From positions 31,473 to 95,472 of the forward strand of contig JBMYKD010000007.1 of assembly GCA_049595035.1 (NCBI GenBank): a stretch of 64,000 nt of DNA, written 5' to 3'. Shown here piece by piece: positions 25,777-33,665 of the stretch. Positions within the stretch are counted from its first letter, which is position 1; each line of letters opens with the position of its first letter. This DNA comes from UBA12202 sp049595035 (GTDB taxonomy: Bacteria > Pseudomonadota > Alphaproteobacteria > Puniceispirillales > UBA1172). A program made the position numbers and the translations under genes. The notes below the pieces were generated by a model that made no database searches, was not told the DNA's origin, and saw nothing but the letters and a program-made list of their open reading frames with translations.

Positions 25777-26813
25777 CCATGATATTCGATGGCCATAATG
25801 ATGCCTTGTTGCGGTTATGGCGAGAAGGCAAGCATAATGGTGATACGACTGGCAAAAGCTTTATTTCCGGCAATATAGATGCCCAGCTTGATCTGCCAAA
25901 AGCACATAAAGGGCAGATGAGTGGCGGGTTTTTTGCCATGTTTACTCCTGCCCCTGACATAATCAACCCTTCTGGCGGCAATATACTCAACCTTGATCCG
26001 GTTGATCATGACTATGCCCGTAATGCCACGCATGCCATGTTTGGCATTGCCGAACATCTGGCCACCAACTACCCTGACCAGATACGTATCTGTCTGACCG
26101 CAGATGATATTCGCGCGGCTATTTCCAATCGGCAGATGGCCATGGTGATGCATATCGAAGGGGCGGAAGCCATTTGCCCTGATCTGACCAATCTGGATGC
26201 ATTCTATGATCGCGGCTTGCGGTCTATCGGCCCTGTATGGTCACGGCCCAATGATTTTGCCTATGGCGTGCCGTTTGCATATCCATCATCACCGGATATC
26301 GGTAACGGGCTTACCGATGCTGGCCGAGCATTAATTGCGGCATGCAATCAGAAAAAGATCATGATTGACCTATCGCATATGAACGAAGCGGGGTTCTGGG
26401 ATATAGCGGCAATATCGGATCAGCCACTTGTGGCCACCCATTCCAATGCCCATAGTATTTGTCCGGCATCCCGTAATCTGACCAATCGGCAACTTGATGC
26501 CATTGCCGAAAGCGGTGGACTGGTTGGCGTGAATTTTGCTGTTGGATTTCTGCGTCATGATGGCGAGAAGAATCCGGACATGCCGATTGAGGTGATTATC
26601 CGGCATCTTGACCATCTGCTATCACATCTAGGTGAAGGCGGGGTTGCATTAGGTTCTGATTTTGATGGAGCTGAAATGGCTCATGCACTGAATACAGCAG
26701 CTCACCTGCCCCGATTAGTCGCGGCGATGCAAAAAGCCGGTTTTGGTGAGACATTGATCACCCGCATCTGTCATCAGAACTGGATAGATATGATTGAAGC
26801 CACGATCGGTTAA
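25773..26813 (+). CDS. M19 (renal-type) membrane dipeptidase family protein
   Basis: 346-residue metallopeptidase of the amidohydrolase superfamily. Metal ligands: His8 and Asp10 (DGHNDA), Glu129 (HIEGAE), His202 (DLSHMNE) and His223 (ATHSNAH); the catalytic region GSDFDGA is at 295-300. M19 enzymes hydrolyse dipeptides and accept a D-residue at the C-terminus. No signal peptide is present, unlike the mammalian enzyme. Translational coupling to the GH84 gene and the muropeptide context suggest L-Ala-D-Glu as substrate; that is inference. Its stop shares TTAA with the convergent exchanger gene. Confidence 0.92.
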   Translation: MTMIFDGHNDALLRLWREGKHNGDTTGKSFISGNIDAQLDLPKAHKGQMSGGFFAMFTPAPDIINPSGGNILNLDPVDHDYARNATHAMFGIAEHLATNYPDQIRICLTADDIRAAISNRQMAMVMHIEGAEAICPDLTNLDAFYDRGLRSIGPVWSRPNDFAYGVPFAYPSSPDIGNGLTDAGRALIAACNQKKIMIDLSHMNEAGFWDIAAISDQPLVATHSNAHSICPASRNLTNRQLDAIAESGGLVGVNFAVGFLRHDGEKNPDMPIEVIIRHLDHLLSHLGEGGVALGSDFDGAEMAHALNTAAHLPRLVAAMQKAGFGETLITRICHQNWIDMIEATIG

Positions 26814-27814
26814 ACCGACAGGGAACTGAACTGCCAGATCAGATAGATCACATATCCTATCAGCATCATTACCCCAAGATGACGTGGCAGGCGTGACAGA
26901 ATAACAAAACCTGCCCCGATCACGGCAGTAATAATCAGGGATAATGGGATATCCACATCATTAATCTGCTGGGCAACATTTAAAGGGGCAATTAACGCCG
27001 TAATCCCCAGAATGCTAAGGATATTGAATAGCGTTGACCCCAGAATATTCCCAATAATAACATCATCATGGCGTTTTAATGCCGCCGCAATCATAGCAGC
27101 GAGTTCCGGCAAGGATGTACCCACCGCAACCAGCGTCAAGCCGATCACCGCCTCACTAATGGCGAATGACCGTGCCACCGCCGAGGCGCCATCAACAAGT
27201 AAATCAGCACCAGCAACCAGCATGATAATTCCGACTACACTGAACAACAGGCAGGATGTTATGCTCCGGTTGATATCATATTCATCCGCTTCTTGCGAAT
27301 ATGTGGAATCAGGCCTATCGACCGATGCGCCATGTGCGGTTTGTGGTGACGTTTTTCCGGATACAGCAATACTGAAGCCCAGATAAGCTATCAGAACCCC
27401 CAGCATGAGGCCGCCTTCCATAATTATGATCTGACCATCACTGGCAAAGAACATGAGGATGCCACCGGCAATAATCACCGCTAAAGCATCGCGTTTGATC
27501 ACCGGGTCTTTACAGAAAACCGGCGTGATCAACAGGGCTAATCCCAGAATCAGCAGAAAATTGGCGATATTACTGCCAACAACATTACCAACAGCGATAT
27601 CCGGACTGCCGGTTAAGGTAGCACTGATAGAAACAAGCAATTCCGGCGCGGATGTACCAAAGCCAACGATAACCATACCCACCAGCACTTTTGAAATGCC
27701 CAATTTGATAGCAAGCGTGACACTGCCTCGCACAACCAGATCACCGCCAAAGGTCAGCAGGATAAGACCAGCAATAATATAAACCATATGCCAGATTAAA
27801 TCAGGTAATACCAT
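26810..27814 (-). CDS. calcium/sodium antiporter, YrbG-like
   Basis: 334 residues from the ATG at 27814 (a TTG six codons earlier is also possible). Two homologous halves each carry an alpha-repeat: GFGTSAPELLVSISA and VAVGTSLPELAAMIAA, with the acidic residues that bind cations in the Ca2+/cation antiporter family, followed by GNVVGSNIANFLLILG and GNILGSTLFNILSILG. About ten membrane segments with a hydrophilic central loop (about 155-185). Physiological ion is likely Ca2+ exchanged for Na+ or H+. Confidence 0.92.
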   Translation of the reverse strand: MVLPDLIWHMVYIIAGLILLTFGGDLVVRGSVTLAIKLGISKVLVGMVIVGFGTSAPELLVSISATLTGSPDIAVGNVVGSNIANFLLILGLALLITPVFCKDPVIKRDALAVIIAGGILMFFASDGQIIIMEGGLMLGVLIAYLGFSIAVSGKTSPQTAHGASVDRPDSTYSQEADEYDINRSITSCLLFSVVGIIMLVAGADLLVDGASAVARSFAISEAVIGLTLVAVGTSLPELAAMIAAALKRHDDVIIGNILGSTLFNILSILGITALIAPLNVAQQINDVDIPLSLIITAVIGAGFVILSRLPRHLGVMMLIGYVIYLIWQFSSLSV

Positions 27815-27859
27815 GTATTCACATACTCCCAAGAGGGCAACAGATATAAAGGGTTCATG

Positions 27860-28741
27860 TTAGGCGTTGAATTGTGCATCCATTGTTTTTATGCCTGCTT
27901 CTGTTACGACCATGCCGCAGAAATGATCAGAGGATTTTTCTGTATCCGGGTCAGTGCCAGCACCAGAAGTCAGGGCAACCGTAGCAGACATGCCTTCGAT
28001 ATAGGCGGCTGTCCCGCGATAGGACATAAAAGATGGCAGATGCCCCAGATATGATGTGGTCAGTGATAACAGCCATGTCGCCTGCATGGGGCCATGTACG
28101 ACTAGCCCCGGATGGCCTTCTTCACCCATGCTGTATGGTTTGTCATAATGGATACGGTGGCCATTGAATGTTAACGCGGAATAGCGGAACATCGTCACCG
28201 GGTCCGGATGCACTGACCAACTGGCCAGCGTGTCGGGAATGCTTGTTGTTTCACTGGCGGCGGCGACTGGCGTGATTTCTGCCCGATAGACGATATTCTG
28301 TTCTTCTTCCAGTATCAGGCGGGTATCAGCCAGATAGTGATGGGTAACGGTAACAAAACACAAATCGCCGCTACGACCGGATTTAAACACAATATTGCTG
28401 ATGGTGGATTGTTTGGTGATGGTCTGACCGGGGGCAAATTGTTCTGCTGGCGTGCCATGAAAACGCAAGGAACCACCAGCCCACATCCGGCGCGGATAGG
28501 GTATTTCCGGCAGATATATGCCCAGTTTCGGATGCCCATCGCCGCCAAGCCTGTCAGCGGTCAGGGCGTCCGGTGACAAACACCAGAAAAGCCCCGGAGG
28601 CACGGCCACCTGATCAGCAATATGATGGCCAAAGGTGGCGCGGAATTGTTCTATCAATCGATCCGAGATCATATCTTGACGTACGGTCTGGCGACCTATC
28701 CAATGCGAAAACTGATTTTGGTAATCTTCTGATGATAACAC
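27860..28741 (-). CDS. MaoC/HTD2-like hydratase (mesaconyl-CoA hydratase family)
   Basis: 293 residues. An N-terminal FAS1-type dehydratase-like half is followed by a hot-dog C-terminal half containing RYSALTFNGHRIHYDKPYS and GLVVHGPMQATWLL, which match the Asp/His active-site pattern of double hot-dog hydratases such as mesaconyl-C4-CoA hydratase and related proteins in alphaproteobacteria. These add water to an unsaturated acyl-CoA. There are no acyl-CoA genes next to it, so the pathway is unknown. Confidence 0.82.
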   Translation of the reverse strand: MLSSEDYQNQFSHWIGRQTVRQDMISDRLIEQFRATFGHHIADQVAVPPGLFWCLSPDALTADRLGGDGHPKLGIYLPEIPYPRRMWAGGSLRFHGTPAEQFAPGQTITKQSTISNIVFKSGRSGDLCFVTVTHHYLADTRLILEEEQNIVYRAEITPVAAASETTSIPDTLASWSVHPDPVTMFRYSALTFNGHRIHYDKPYSMGEEGHPGLVVHGPMQATWLLSLTTSYLGHLPSFMSYRGTAAYIEGMSATVALTSGAGTDPDTEKSSDHFCGMVVTEAGIKTMDAQFNA

Positions 28742-28879
28742 AGCGATAACTTTCCCTCATCTGATGCTAGTGCGACATTGAATTATCTTACCACATTAAC
28801 ATATTTCTGGCAGAACATGAGAAGATTATGTTCAATGAGACGAATCGTGAAGAGGGTAAGCCGTAAGACATGTCTATAT
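28742..28879. other. intergenic region downstream of tRNA-Ser
   Basis: About 140 bases between the MaoC-like gene start and the tRNA 3' end. It has one short perfect inverted repeat, GAACAT and ATGTTC (28813-28833, nine-base loop), but no T-run on either side, so it is not an evident intrinsic terminator. I see no open frame with coding character. Confidence 0.5.
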
Positions 28880-28969
28880 TGGCGGAGAGAGGGGGATTCG
28901 AACCCCCGATGGGCTTTCGCCCATACCGGTTTTCGAGACCGGCGCATTCAACCACTCTGCCACCTCTCC
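28880..28969 (-). tRNA. tRNA-Ser(CGA)
   Basis: Ninety bases including encoded CCA. The acceptor arm GGAGAGG pairs with TCTCTCC (last pair G-U), discriminator G, the T arm is GGGGG TTCGAAT CCCCC, and the long variable arm GGGC-GAAA-GCCC is typical of serine tRNA. The anticodon stem CCGG(T)..ACCGG encloses a loop with CGA, reading UCG codons. Transcribed leftward, opposite to rplU. Confidence 0.97.
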
Positions 28970-29053
28970 TGCTTCTGTTTCTGTCTAGCGCGACAATGCC
29001 GGGCTGGCAAGCCATCTTGAAATCGGTAAGGTGGGATAGTATCTTGAATTCTG

Positions 29054-29076
29054 CCCGAACAGACACCCGAACAGAC
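29054..29076. repeat. tandem 11-base repeat upstream of rplU
   Basis: CCCGAACAGAC appears at 29054-29064 and 29066-29076, separated by one base, so the period is 12. It lies 37 bases before the -35 element of the rplU promoter. It may be an activator site or chance; nothing else is recognisable between the tRNA and this promoter except two ATCTTGAA copies near 29015-29050. Confidence 0.4.
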
Positions 29077-29112
29077 CTATCGAGAAAATCAGACAAGACT
29101 TCGTAAATCACC

Positions 29113-29140
29113 TTGACAAAACTTAGCTTCTGTCTATATT
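29113..29140 (+). promoter_or_regulatory. rplU-rpmA promoter
   Basis: A perfect -35 TTGACA (29113-29118), a 16-base spacer and TATATT (29135-29140). It is the strongest sigma70-like promoter I see in the window, fitting a ribosomal protein operon. Transcription should begin near 29147, leaving a leader of about 125 bases. Confidence 0.75.
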
Positions 29141-29146
29141 TCGCCA

Positions 29147-29272
29147 GTCTGATAACTTTATCGGGACAGATAAGTTTTATGTTGTCCCCACTTATCGTGA
29201 TGAAAATAGCGGAATTAACCCGGCATGATGCGGTTTTCGGCTGATGACATCACCTATAACGGATGAATGAAT
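29147..29272 (+). promoter_or_regulatory. rplU mRNA leader with alternative hairpins
   Basis: GGGACA (29163-29168) can pair with TGTCCC (29183-29188), and GATAAGT (29169-29175) with ACTTATC (29190-29196). The two stems interleave, and linkers of 0 and 1 base make a simple pseudoknot hard to build, so they are better read as mutually exclusive hairpins. An upstream GATAA (29151-29155) could also compete for the TTATC arm. This looks like a switch, possibly for ribosomal-protein feedback. No named leader family was recognised. Confidence 0.5.
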
Positions 29273-29812
29273 ATGTATGCTGTGGTAAAAACAGGCGGCA
29301 AGCAATATAAAGTAGCCAAGGACGATAAAATTGTCGTTGATCGGCTTGAAGCTGAAGCCGGCGCAAATCTGGTACTTGATCAGGTTCTTATGGTTGCTAA
29401 TGGTGATAAGGTCGATGTCGGCGCACCTACCGTCAAAGATGCTGTTGTCGGGGCCACTGTCCTGCGGCACACACGCGGTGATAAAATTATGGTATTCCGC
29501 CGTAAGCGCCGGAAAAACTTTCGCCGGATCAGAGGTCATCGTCAGGATTTGACGCTATTGCAAATCACCGATATTGCACCGGATGGCAAGCTAAAAGCGG
29601 CAAAACCAGCGGCTAAGACAGCTAGCAAAGCAGATGATAAAGCGGCTGAAAAGCCAGCTAAAGCCACTGAAGCCAAGAAAACAGCAGCAAAAAAGCCAGC
29701 GGCTAAAAAGGCTAGTGACGCTAAAAAGCCAGCTGCTAAAACCACGGCTAAAAAACCAGCGGCCAAAACAACAGCTAAAAAAGCATCAACAAGCAAAAGC
29801 AAGGATGCTTAA
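29273..29812 (+). CDS. rplU: 50S ribosomal protein L21 with Lys/Ala-rich tail
   Basis: 179 residues from the ATG at 29273 (MYAVVKTGGKQYKV), which matches the usual L21 start; an ATG two codons earlier is in frame. Residues 1 to about 103 are a normal L21 that binds 23S rRNA. The remaining 75 or so form a low-complexity tail of Lys, Ala, Pro and Thr with a nine-residue repeat (KKPAAKTTA twice). Comparable tails are seen on some alphaproteobacterial ribosomal proteins and on histone H1-like proteins. First gene of an operon with rpmA. Confidence 0.97.
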   Translation: MYAVVKTGGKQYKVAKDDKIVVDRLEAEAGANLVLDQVLMVANGDKVDVGAPTVKDAVVGATVLRHTRGDKIMVFRRKRRKNFRRIRGHRQDLTLLQITDIAPDGKLKAAKPAAKTASKADDKAAEKPAKATEAKKTAAKKPAAKKASDAKKPAAKTTAKKPAAKTTAKKASTSKSKDA

Positions 29813-29861
29813 AATCAGCGCATAGCGATTAGAGACACGAGATTAGAAAAGGAATAACACG

Positions 29862-30131
29862 ATGGCACATAAAAAAGCAGGTGGTAGCTCCCGTAACGGA
29901 CGCGATTCCGCAGGTCGTCGCCTAGGGGTTAAAAAATTCGGTGGTGAAATGGTCATTCCCGGCAACATTATCGTTCGCCAGCGTGGAACAAAATTCCATC
30001 CCGGCAATAATGTCGGCATGGGTAAGGATCATACTCTTTTTGCGCTAACAGACGGCAAAGTGGCATTTACACGCAAAGCAGGCGGCAGAACATTTGCCAA
30101 TGTTGTCCCGCATGCTGAGGCAGCTGAGTAA
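29862..30131 (+). CDS. rpmA: 50S ribosomal protein L27
   Basis: 89 residues beginning MAHKKAGGSSRNGRDSAG, the flexible N-terminal arm that reaches the peptidyl transferase centre, followed by the beta-barrel with GNIIVRQRGTKFHPGNNVG. Full length. It follows rplU with a 49-base gap that contains an AAAGGAAT ribosome-binding region. A terminator-like hairpin lies between this gene and obgE. Confidence 0.98.
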   Translation: MAHKKAGGSSRNGRDSAGRRLGVKKFGGEMVIPGNIIVRQRGTKFHPGNNVGMGKDHTLFALTDGKVAFTRKAGGRTFANVVPHAEAAE

Positions 30132-30173
30132 ACCCGCTTCCCGGTCATTATCACTTTTGCAGTCACTTTTGCG

Positions 30174-30208
30174 GCGCATCCTCAGATGATCGGGGATGCG
30201 CTTTTCTT
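30174..30208 (+). terminator. intrinsic terminator between rpmA and obgE
   Basis: GCGCATCC (30174-30181) and GGATGCGC (30194-30201) form a perfect 8-bp stem with a 12-base loop, followed at once by TTTTCTT (30202-30208). It ends 11 bases before the obgE start, so obgE needs read-through or its own promoter. This is the clearest terminator in the window. Confidence 0.8.
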
Positions 30209-30219
30209 ATGAAACCAAT

Positions 30220-31257
30220 ATGAAATTTCTTGATCAGGCTAAAATCTTTATTCAGAGCGGCAATGGCGGCCCCGGTTCAGTCAGTTTCCGGCGTGAAGCG
30301 CATGTGCCGCGTGGAGGGCCTGATGGCGGCGATGGCGGACGCGGGGGCAGTGTGCTTGCCGAATGTGTCGATGGGCTGAACACACTTATTGATTATCGTT
30401 ATCAACAGCATTTCAAAGCCCAGTCCGGTCGCCCGGGGGCTGGCCGCAATAAAAACGGTGCCAGCGGTGCTGATATCATTCTCAAACTGCCTGTTGGAAC
30501 CCAGATTCTCAATGACGATAATGATATGGTGATTGCTGATCTGACCAAAGTCGGCCAGCAGATTGTCCTGGCTAGAGGCGGTGATGGTGGCCGCGGCAAT
30601 GCCTCTTTTAAATCGTCGGTCAATCAGGCACCACGTCGCCATGAAACCGGGTTTCCGGGGCAGGAAATGTGGGTATGGCTCCGGTTGAAACTGATTGCAG
30701 ATGCAGGATTACTGGGTATGCCAAATGCCGGTAAATCGACCTTTCTATCAAGTGTATCTGAAGCAAAGCCGAAAATTGCTGATTACCCTTTCACCACGCT
30801 TCATCCCGGGCTTGGCGTTGTCCGCAATGACCAACGTGAGTTTGTTCTGGCCGATATTCCGGGGCTGGTTGAAGGCGCCCATCAGGGCATTGGTCTTGGT
30901 CACCGGTTTCTTGGCCATGTGGAACGTTGTCGGGTATTGCTTCATCTGGTGGATGCTACCGCCGAACAGCCAGTTGAAAACTGGCGCGTGATCAGGGGAG
31001 AATTAGCCGCTTATGATGCTGATCTGGCCAGCCGAAAGGAAATCACGGCCATATCAAAAGCGGATGCCTGTGATGAAGAACGGCTAGCCGATATCAAAGC
31101 GGCACTGGAACATGCAGGTGCTAAACATGTGGTAACCCTTTCATCGATAAGCGGGCATGGCGTGTCGGAAACCCTGCGCTTACTGCAAAAAGAAATTGAT
31201 CAGAGTCATGCCGCCGATATTGCCGCCAATAGTGAGCCTGAACCATGGCAACCCTAA
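30220..31257 (+). CDS. obgE: Obg family GTPase (CgtA)
   Basis: 345 residues from the ATG at 30220 (MKFLDQAKIFI), the normal family start; a frame eight codons longer would overlap the terminator. The Obg fold (1 to about 158) shows the glycine-rich repeats GGPDGGDGGRGG, then the G domain with GMPNAGKST (G1), the DIPGLVEGAHQG G3 region and the SKAD-type G4. Obg acts in 50S assembly and stress control. Its 3' end overlaps proB by 13 bases. Confidence 0.97.
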   Translation: MKFLDQAKIFIQSGNGGPGSVSFRREAHVPRGGPDGGDGGRGGSVLAECVDGLNTLIDYRYQQHFKAQSGRPGAGRNKNGASGADIILKLPVGTQILNDDNDMVIADLTKVGQQIVLARGGDGGRGNASFKSSVNQAPRRHETGFPGQEMWVWLRLKLIADAGLLGMPNAGKSTFLSSVSEAKPKIADYPFTTLHPGLGVVRNDQREFVLADIPGLVEGAHQGIGLGHRFLGHVERCRVLLHLVDATAEQPVENWRVIRGELAAYDADLASRKEITAISKADACDEERLADIKAALEHAGAKHVVTLSSISGHGVSETLRLLQKEIDQSHAADIAANSEPEPWQP

Positions 31258-32396
31258 CTTATCTCAGCTCTGCCCGCCGCATTGTTGTTAAAGTCGGGTC
31301 AGCCTTATTGGTCAATGACAACGGAACATTGCGTGATCAGTGGCTGAACGGGCTGGCACAGGATTTGGCCAGATTGAAACATCTTGGCTATGATATTGTT
31401 ATTGTTTCATCCGGTGCGATTGCGCTTGGGCGGGGCATGATTGTCGCCCCTGACGCCAGGCTTAGTCTGGCTGAAAAACAGGCAGCAGCAGCTATCGGAC
31501 AAATCCGATTAAATGCCGAATGGCAACAGGCCATGGCTAAACATGCCATGATGACGGCACAGATTTTATTATCTCCGGATGATACGGAAACGCGCCGCAA
31601 ACACCTCAATGCTAGAGCAACACTGATGACATTGCTAAACCATCAGATCGTTCCTGTTGTGAATGAAAATGATACGGTTGCCACGGCAGAGATTCGCTAT
31701 GGTGATAATGACCGGCTTGCCGCCAGAGTGGCACAGATGATCAGCGCTGATGCTCTTATTCTGTTATCTGATGTTGACGGGCTTTATTCCAGTGACCCCA
31801 AAGATGATCAACATGCCACACATATTCCCGAAGTCACCGATATGACAGCGGAAATTATGGCGATGGCCGGCCCTGCCAGACATGCTTTTTCTAGTGGCGG
31901 TATGATCACAAAACTGGAAGCCGCTCGCATTGCCACTAGTGCGGGCTGTCATATGGCTATATGTCATGGCGGGGCAGATCATCCTATTCAACGGCTATAT
32001 GATGGTGGCACCGCCACTTGGTTTCGCGCCAGCAGCCGCCCTTTACAGGCCCGCAAAACATGGATTGATGGCGGCTTGACACCTAAAGGCGCCATCATGG
32101 TGGATGACGGGGCAAGTCTGGCCTTATCCCGCGGCAAAAGCCTGTTAGCGGCAGGCATTACCGGAGTTACCGGCCATTTTGATAAAGGTGATCTGGTGGC
32201 GATTACTAATCCGGCAGAAGTCACCATTGCCCGCGGTCTGACCCGGTATAGTGCTAGTGACATAAGCCTGATCCAAGGCCATAATAGCGGTGAAATAGAA
32301 GCTATTCTAGGATATCGTGATCATAACGAAGTGATTCACGCTGATGATTTGGTCGTAGATGCAACAGCAAGACAAACACAAAAAAAGGACATGTAA
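31245..32396 (+). CDS. proB: glutamate 5-kinase
   Basis: First step of proline synthesis: phosphorylates glutamate. 383 residues: an amino-acid-kinase domain (about 1-265; VVKVGSALLV, VSSGAIALGRG, VNENDTV, FSSGGMITKLEAA) and a C-terminal PUA domain (about 280-370). The start lies inside obgE (13-base overlap), so translation is coupled. Three bases after the stop comes proA, the next enzyme. Confidence 0.97.
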   Translation: MATLTYLSSARRIVVKVGSALLVNDNGTLRDQWLNGLAQDLARLKHLGYDIVIVSSGAIALGRGMIVAPDARLSLAEKQAAAAIGQIRLNAEWQQAMAKHAMMTAQILLSPDDTETRRKHLNARATLMTLLNHQIVPVVNENDTVATAEIRYGDNDRLAARVAQMISADALILLSDVDGLYSSDPKDDQHATHIPEVTDMTAEIMAMAGPARHAFSSGGMITKLEAARIATSAGCHMAICHGGADHPIQRLYDGGTATWFRASSRPLQARKTWIDGGLTPKGAIMVDDGASLALSRGKSLLAAGITGVTGHFDKGDLVAITNPAEVTIARGLTRYSASDISLIQGHNSGEIEAILGYRDHNEVIHADDLVVDATARQTQKKDM

Positions 32397-32399
32397 AAC

Positions 32400-33665
32400 A
32401 TGACAGAAGATGATGCCAAAGCGGCCATGATGGCGCTAACCGATCAGGCGCATCTGGCCAGACAGCAGATGTATCAATCCCACATAAATCAGCGCAATGC
32501 AGCGCTACTATCTGCCGCCAAGGAAATGGAAAGCCGAACGGACGAATTACTGGATGCAAATTCCATAGATGTCGCCCAGGCCAGAACCCGCAGATTAACC
32601 GATGCCTATATTGATCGCCTGACTCTAACCCCGGATCGCATTGCCAGCATGGTTGAAGCCCTGCACGTTATTGCCGGACTTGATGATCCGGTTGGTGTTG
32701 AATTGGCACGATGGACACGGCCAAATGGACTGGATATTAGCCGGGTTAGCACGCCGCTTGGGGTATTGGGTGTTATTTTTGAATCCCGCCCCAATGTGAC
32801 GGTTGATGCCGCCGCTCTTGCCATAAAATCGGCAAATTGCGTCATTTTGCGTGGCGGCAGCGATTCCATCAATAGTGCCATCATACTTGGACAAATCATG
32901 CGCCATGGATTGCGTGATGCTGGTCTGCCTGAAAATACGGTGCAAGTCATCGCTGATGTTGATCGTGCCTTGGTCGGAGCCATGCTTCGTGCCCAGGGCG
33001 GTATTGATGTTATTGTCCCAAGAGGCGGCCGGTCACTGGTAGAACGTGTTCAGGCAGAAGCAAAAATCCCTGTCTTTGCGCATCTGGAAGGCATTTGCCA
33101 TATCTATGTTCATGCCGATGCTAATCCGGAACTGGCAATATCTGTTGTTGTTAATGCCAAAATGCGCCGGACCGGCATTTGCGGGGCGGCAGAAACATTA
33201 CTGATTGATCAGGCCATCCTTGATACTATCTGGCCAGATATTGCCGCCGCATTGCGTGATGCTGGCTGCCAGATTCGTGGTGATAGAGCCACCAGAGCTA
33301 TCTGCCCCTGGATTGATGCCGCCGGTGATTCGGATTTTGGGCATGAGTTTCTGGATGCTATAATTGCCGTTAAGTGTGTTGATAACGTCGATGCCGCCAT
33401 TGACCATATCCGCCAATATGGAAGTGATCATACCGAATCCATCCTCACCGAGGATATGGAGATAGCGGAAACCTTTGTTCGTCAGATCGATTCGTCCATT
33501 GTTATGATCAACGCATCTACCCAGTTTGCTGATGGTGGTGAGTTTGGCATGGGGGCAGAATTAGGGATAGCCACAGGACGCATTCATGCGCGGGGTCCTG
33601 TCAGCATAGAACAGCTTACCTGTTTCAAATATATCGTAAGAGGTAATGGACAGACGCGCCCATGA
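32400..33665 (+). CDS. proA: gamma-glutamyl phosphate reductase
   Basis: 421-residue NADPH-dependent aldehyde-dehydrogenase-fold enzyme that reduces gamma-glutamyl phosphate to the semialdehyde. The catalytic Cys is in KMRRTGICGAAETLLID, and VIFESRPNVTVDAAALAIKS with RGGSDS forms the cofactor region. The C-terminus has FGMGAELGIATGRIHARGP. Its stop overlaps the nadD start (ATGA). Confidence 0.97.
   Translation: MTEDDAKAAMMALTDQAHLARQQMYQSHINQRNAALLSAAKEMESRTDELLDANSIDVAQARTRRLTDAYIDRLTLTPDRIASMVEALHVIAGLDDPVGVELARWTRPNGLDISRVSTPLGVLGVIFESRPNVTVDAAALAIKSANCVILRGGSDSINSAIILGQIMRHGLRDAGLPENTVQVIADVDRALVGAMLRAQGGIDVIVPRGGRSLVERVQAEAKIPVFAHLEGICHIYVHADANPELAISVVVNAKMRRTGICGAAETLLIDQAILDTIWPDIAAALRDAGCQIRGDRATRAICPWIDAAGDSDFGHEFLDAIIAVKCVDNVDAAIDHIRQYGSDHTESILTEDMEIAETFVRQIDSSIVMINASTQFADGGEFGMGAELGIATGRIHARGPVSIEQLTCFKYIVRGNGQTRP

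Noticed and set aside
28813..28833. Inverted repeat as terminator of tRNA-Ser
   Set aside because: No T-run follows on either strand and the stem is only six base pairs.
29163..29196. H-type pseudoknot in the rplU leader
   Set aside because: The linker lengths of 0 and 1 base are too short to cross 6- and 7-bp stems easily; alternative hairpins are more likely.
29542..29802. Long hydrophobic, Ala/Leu/Val-rich open frame antisense to the rplU tail
   Set aside because: It is the mirror of the AAA/GCN-rich Lys/Ala repeats and has no initiation signal; an artefact of low complexity.
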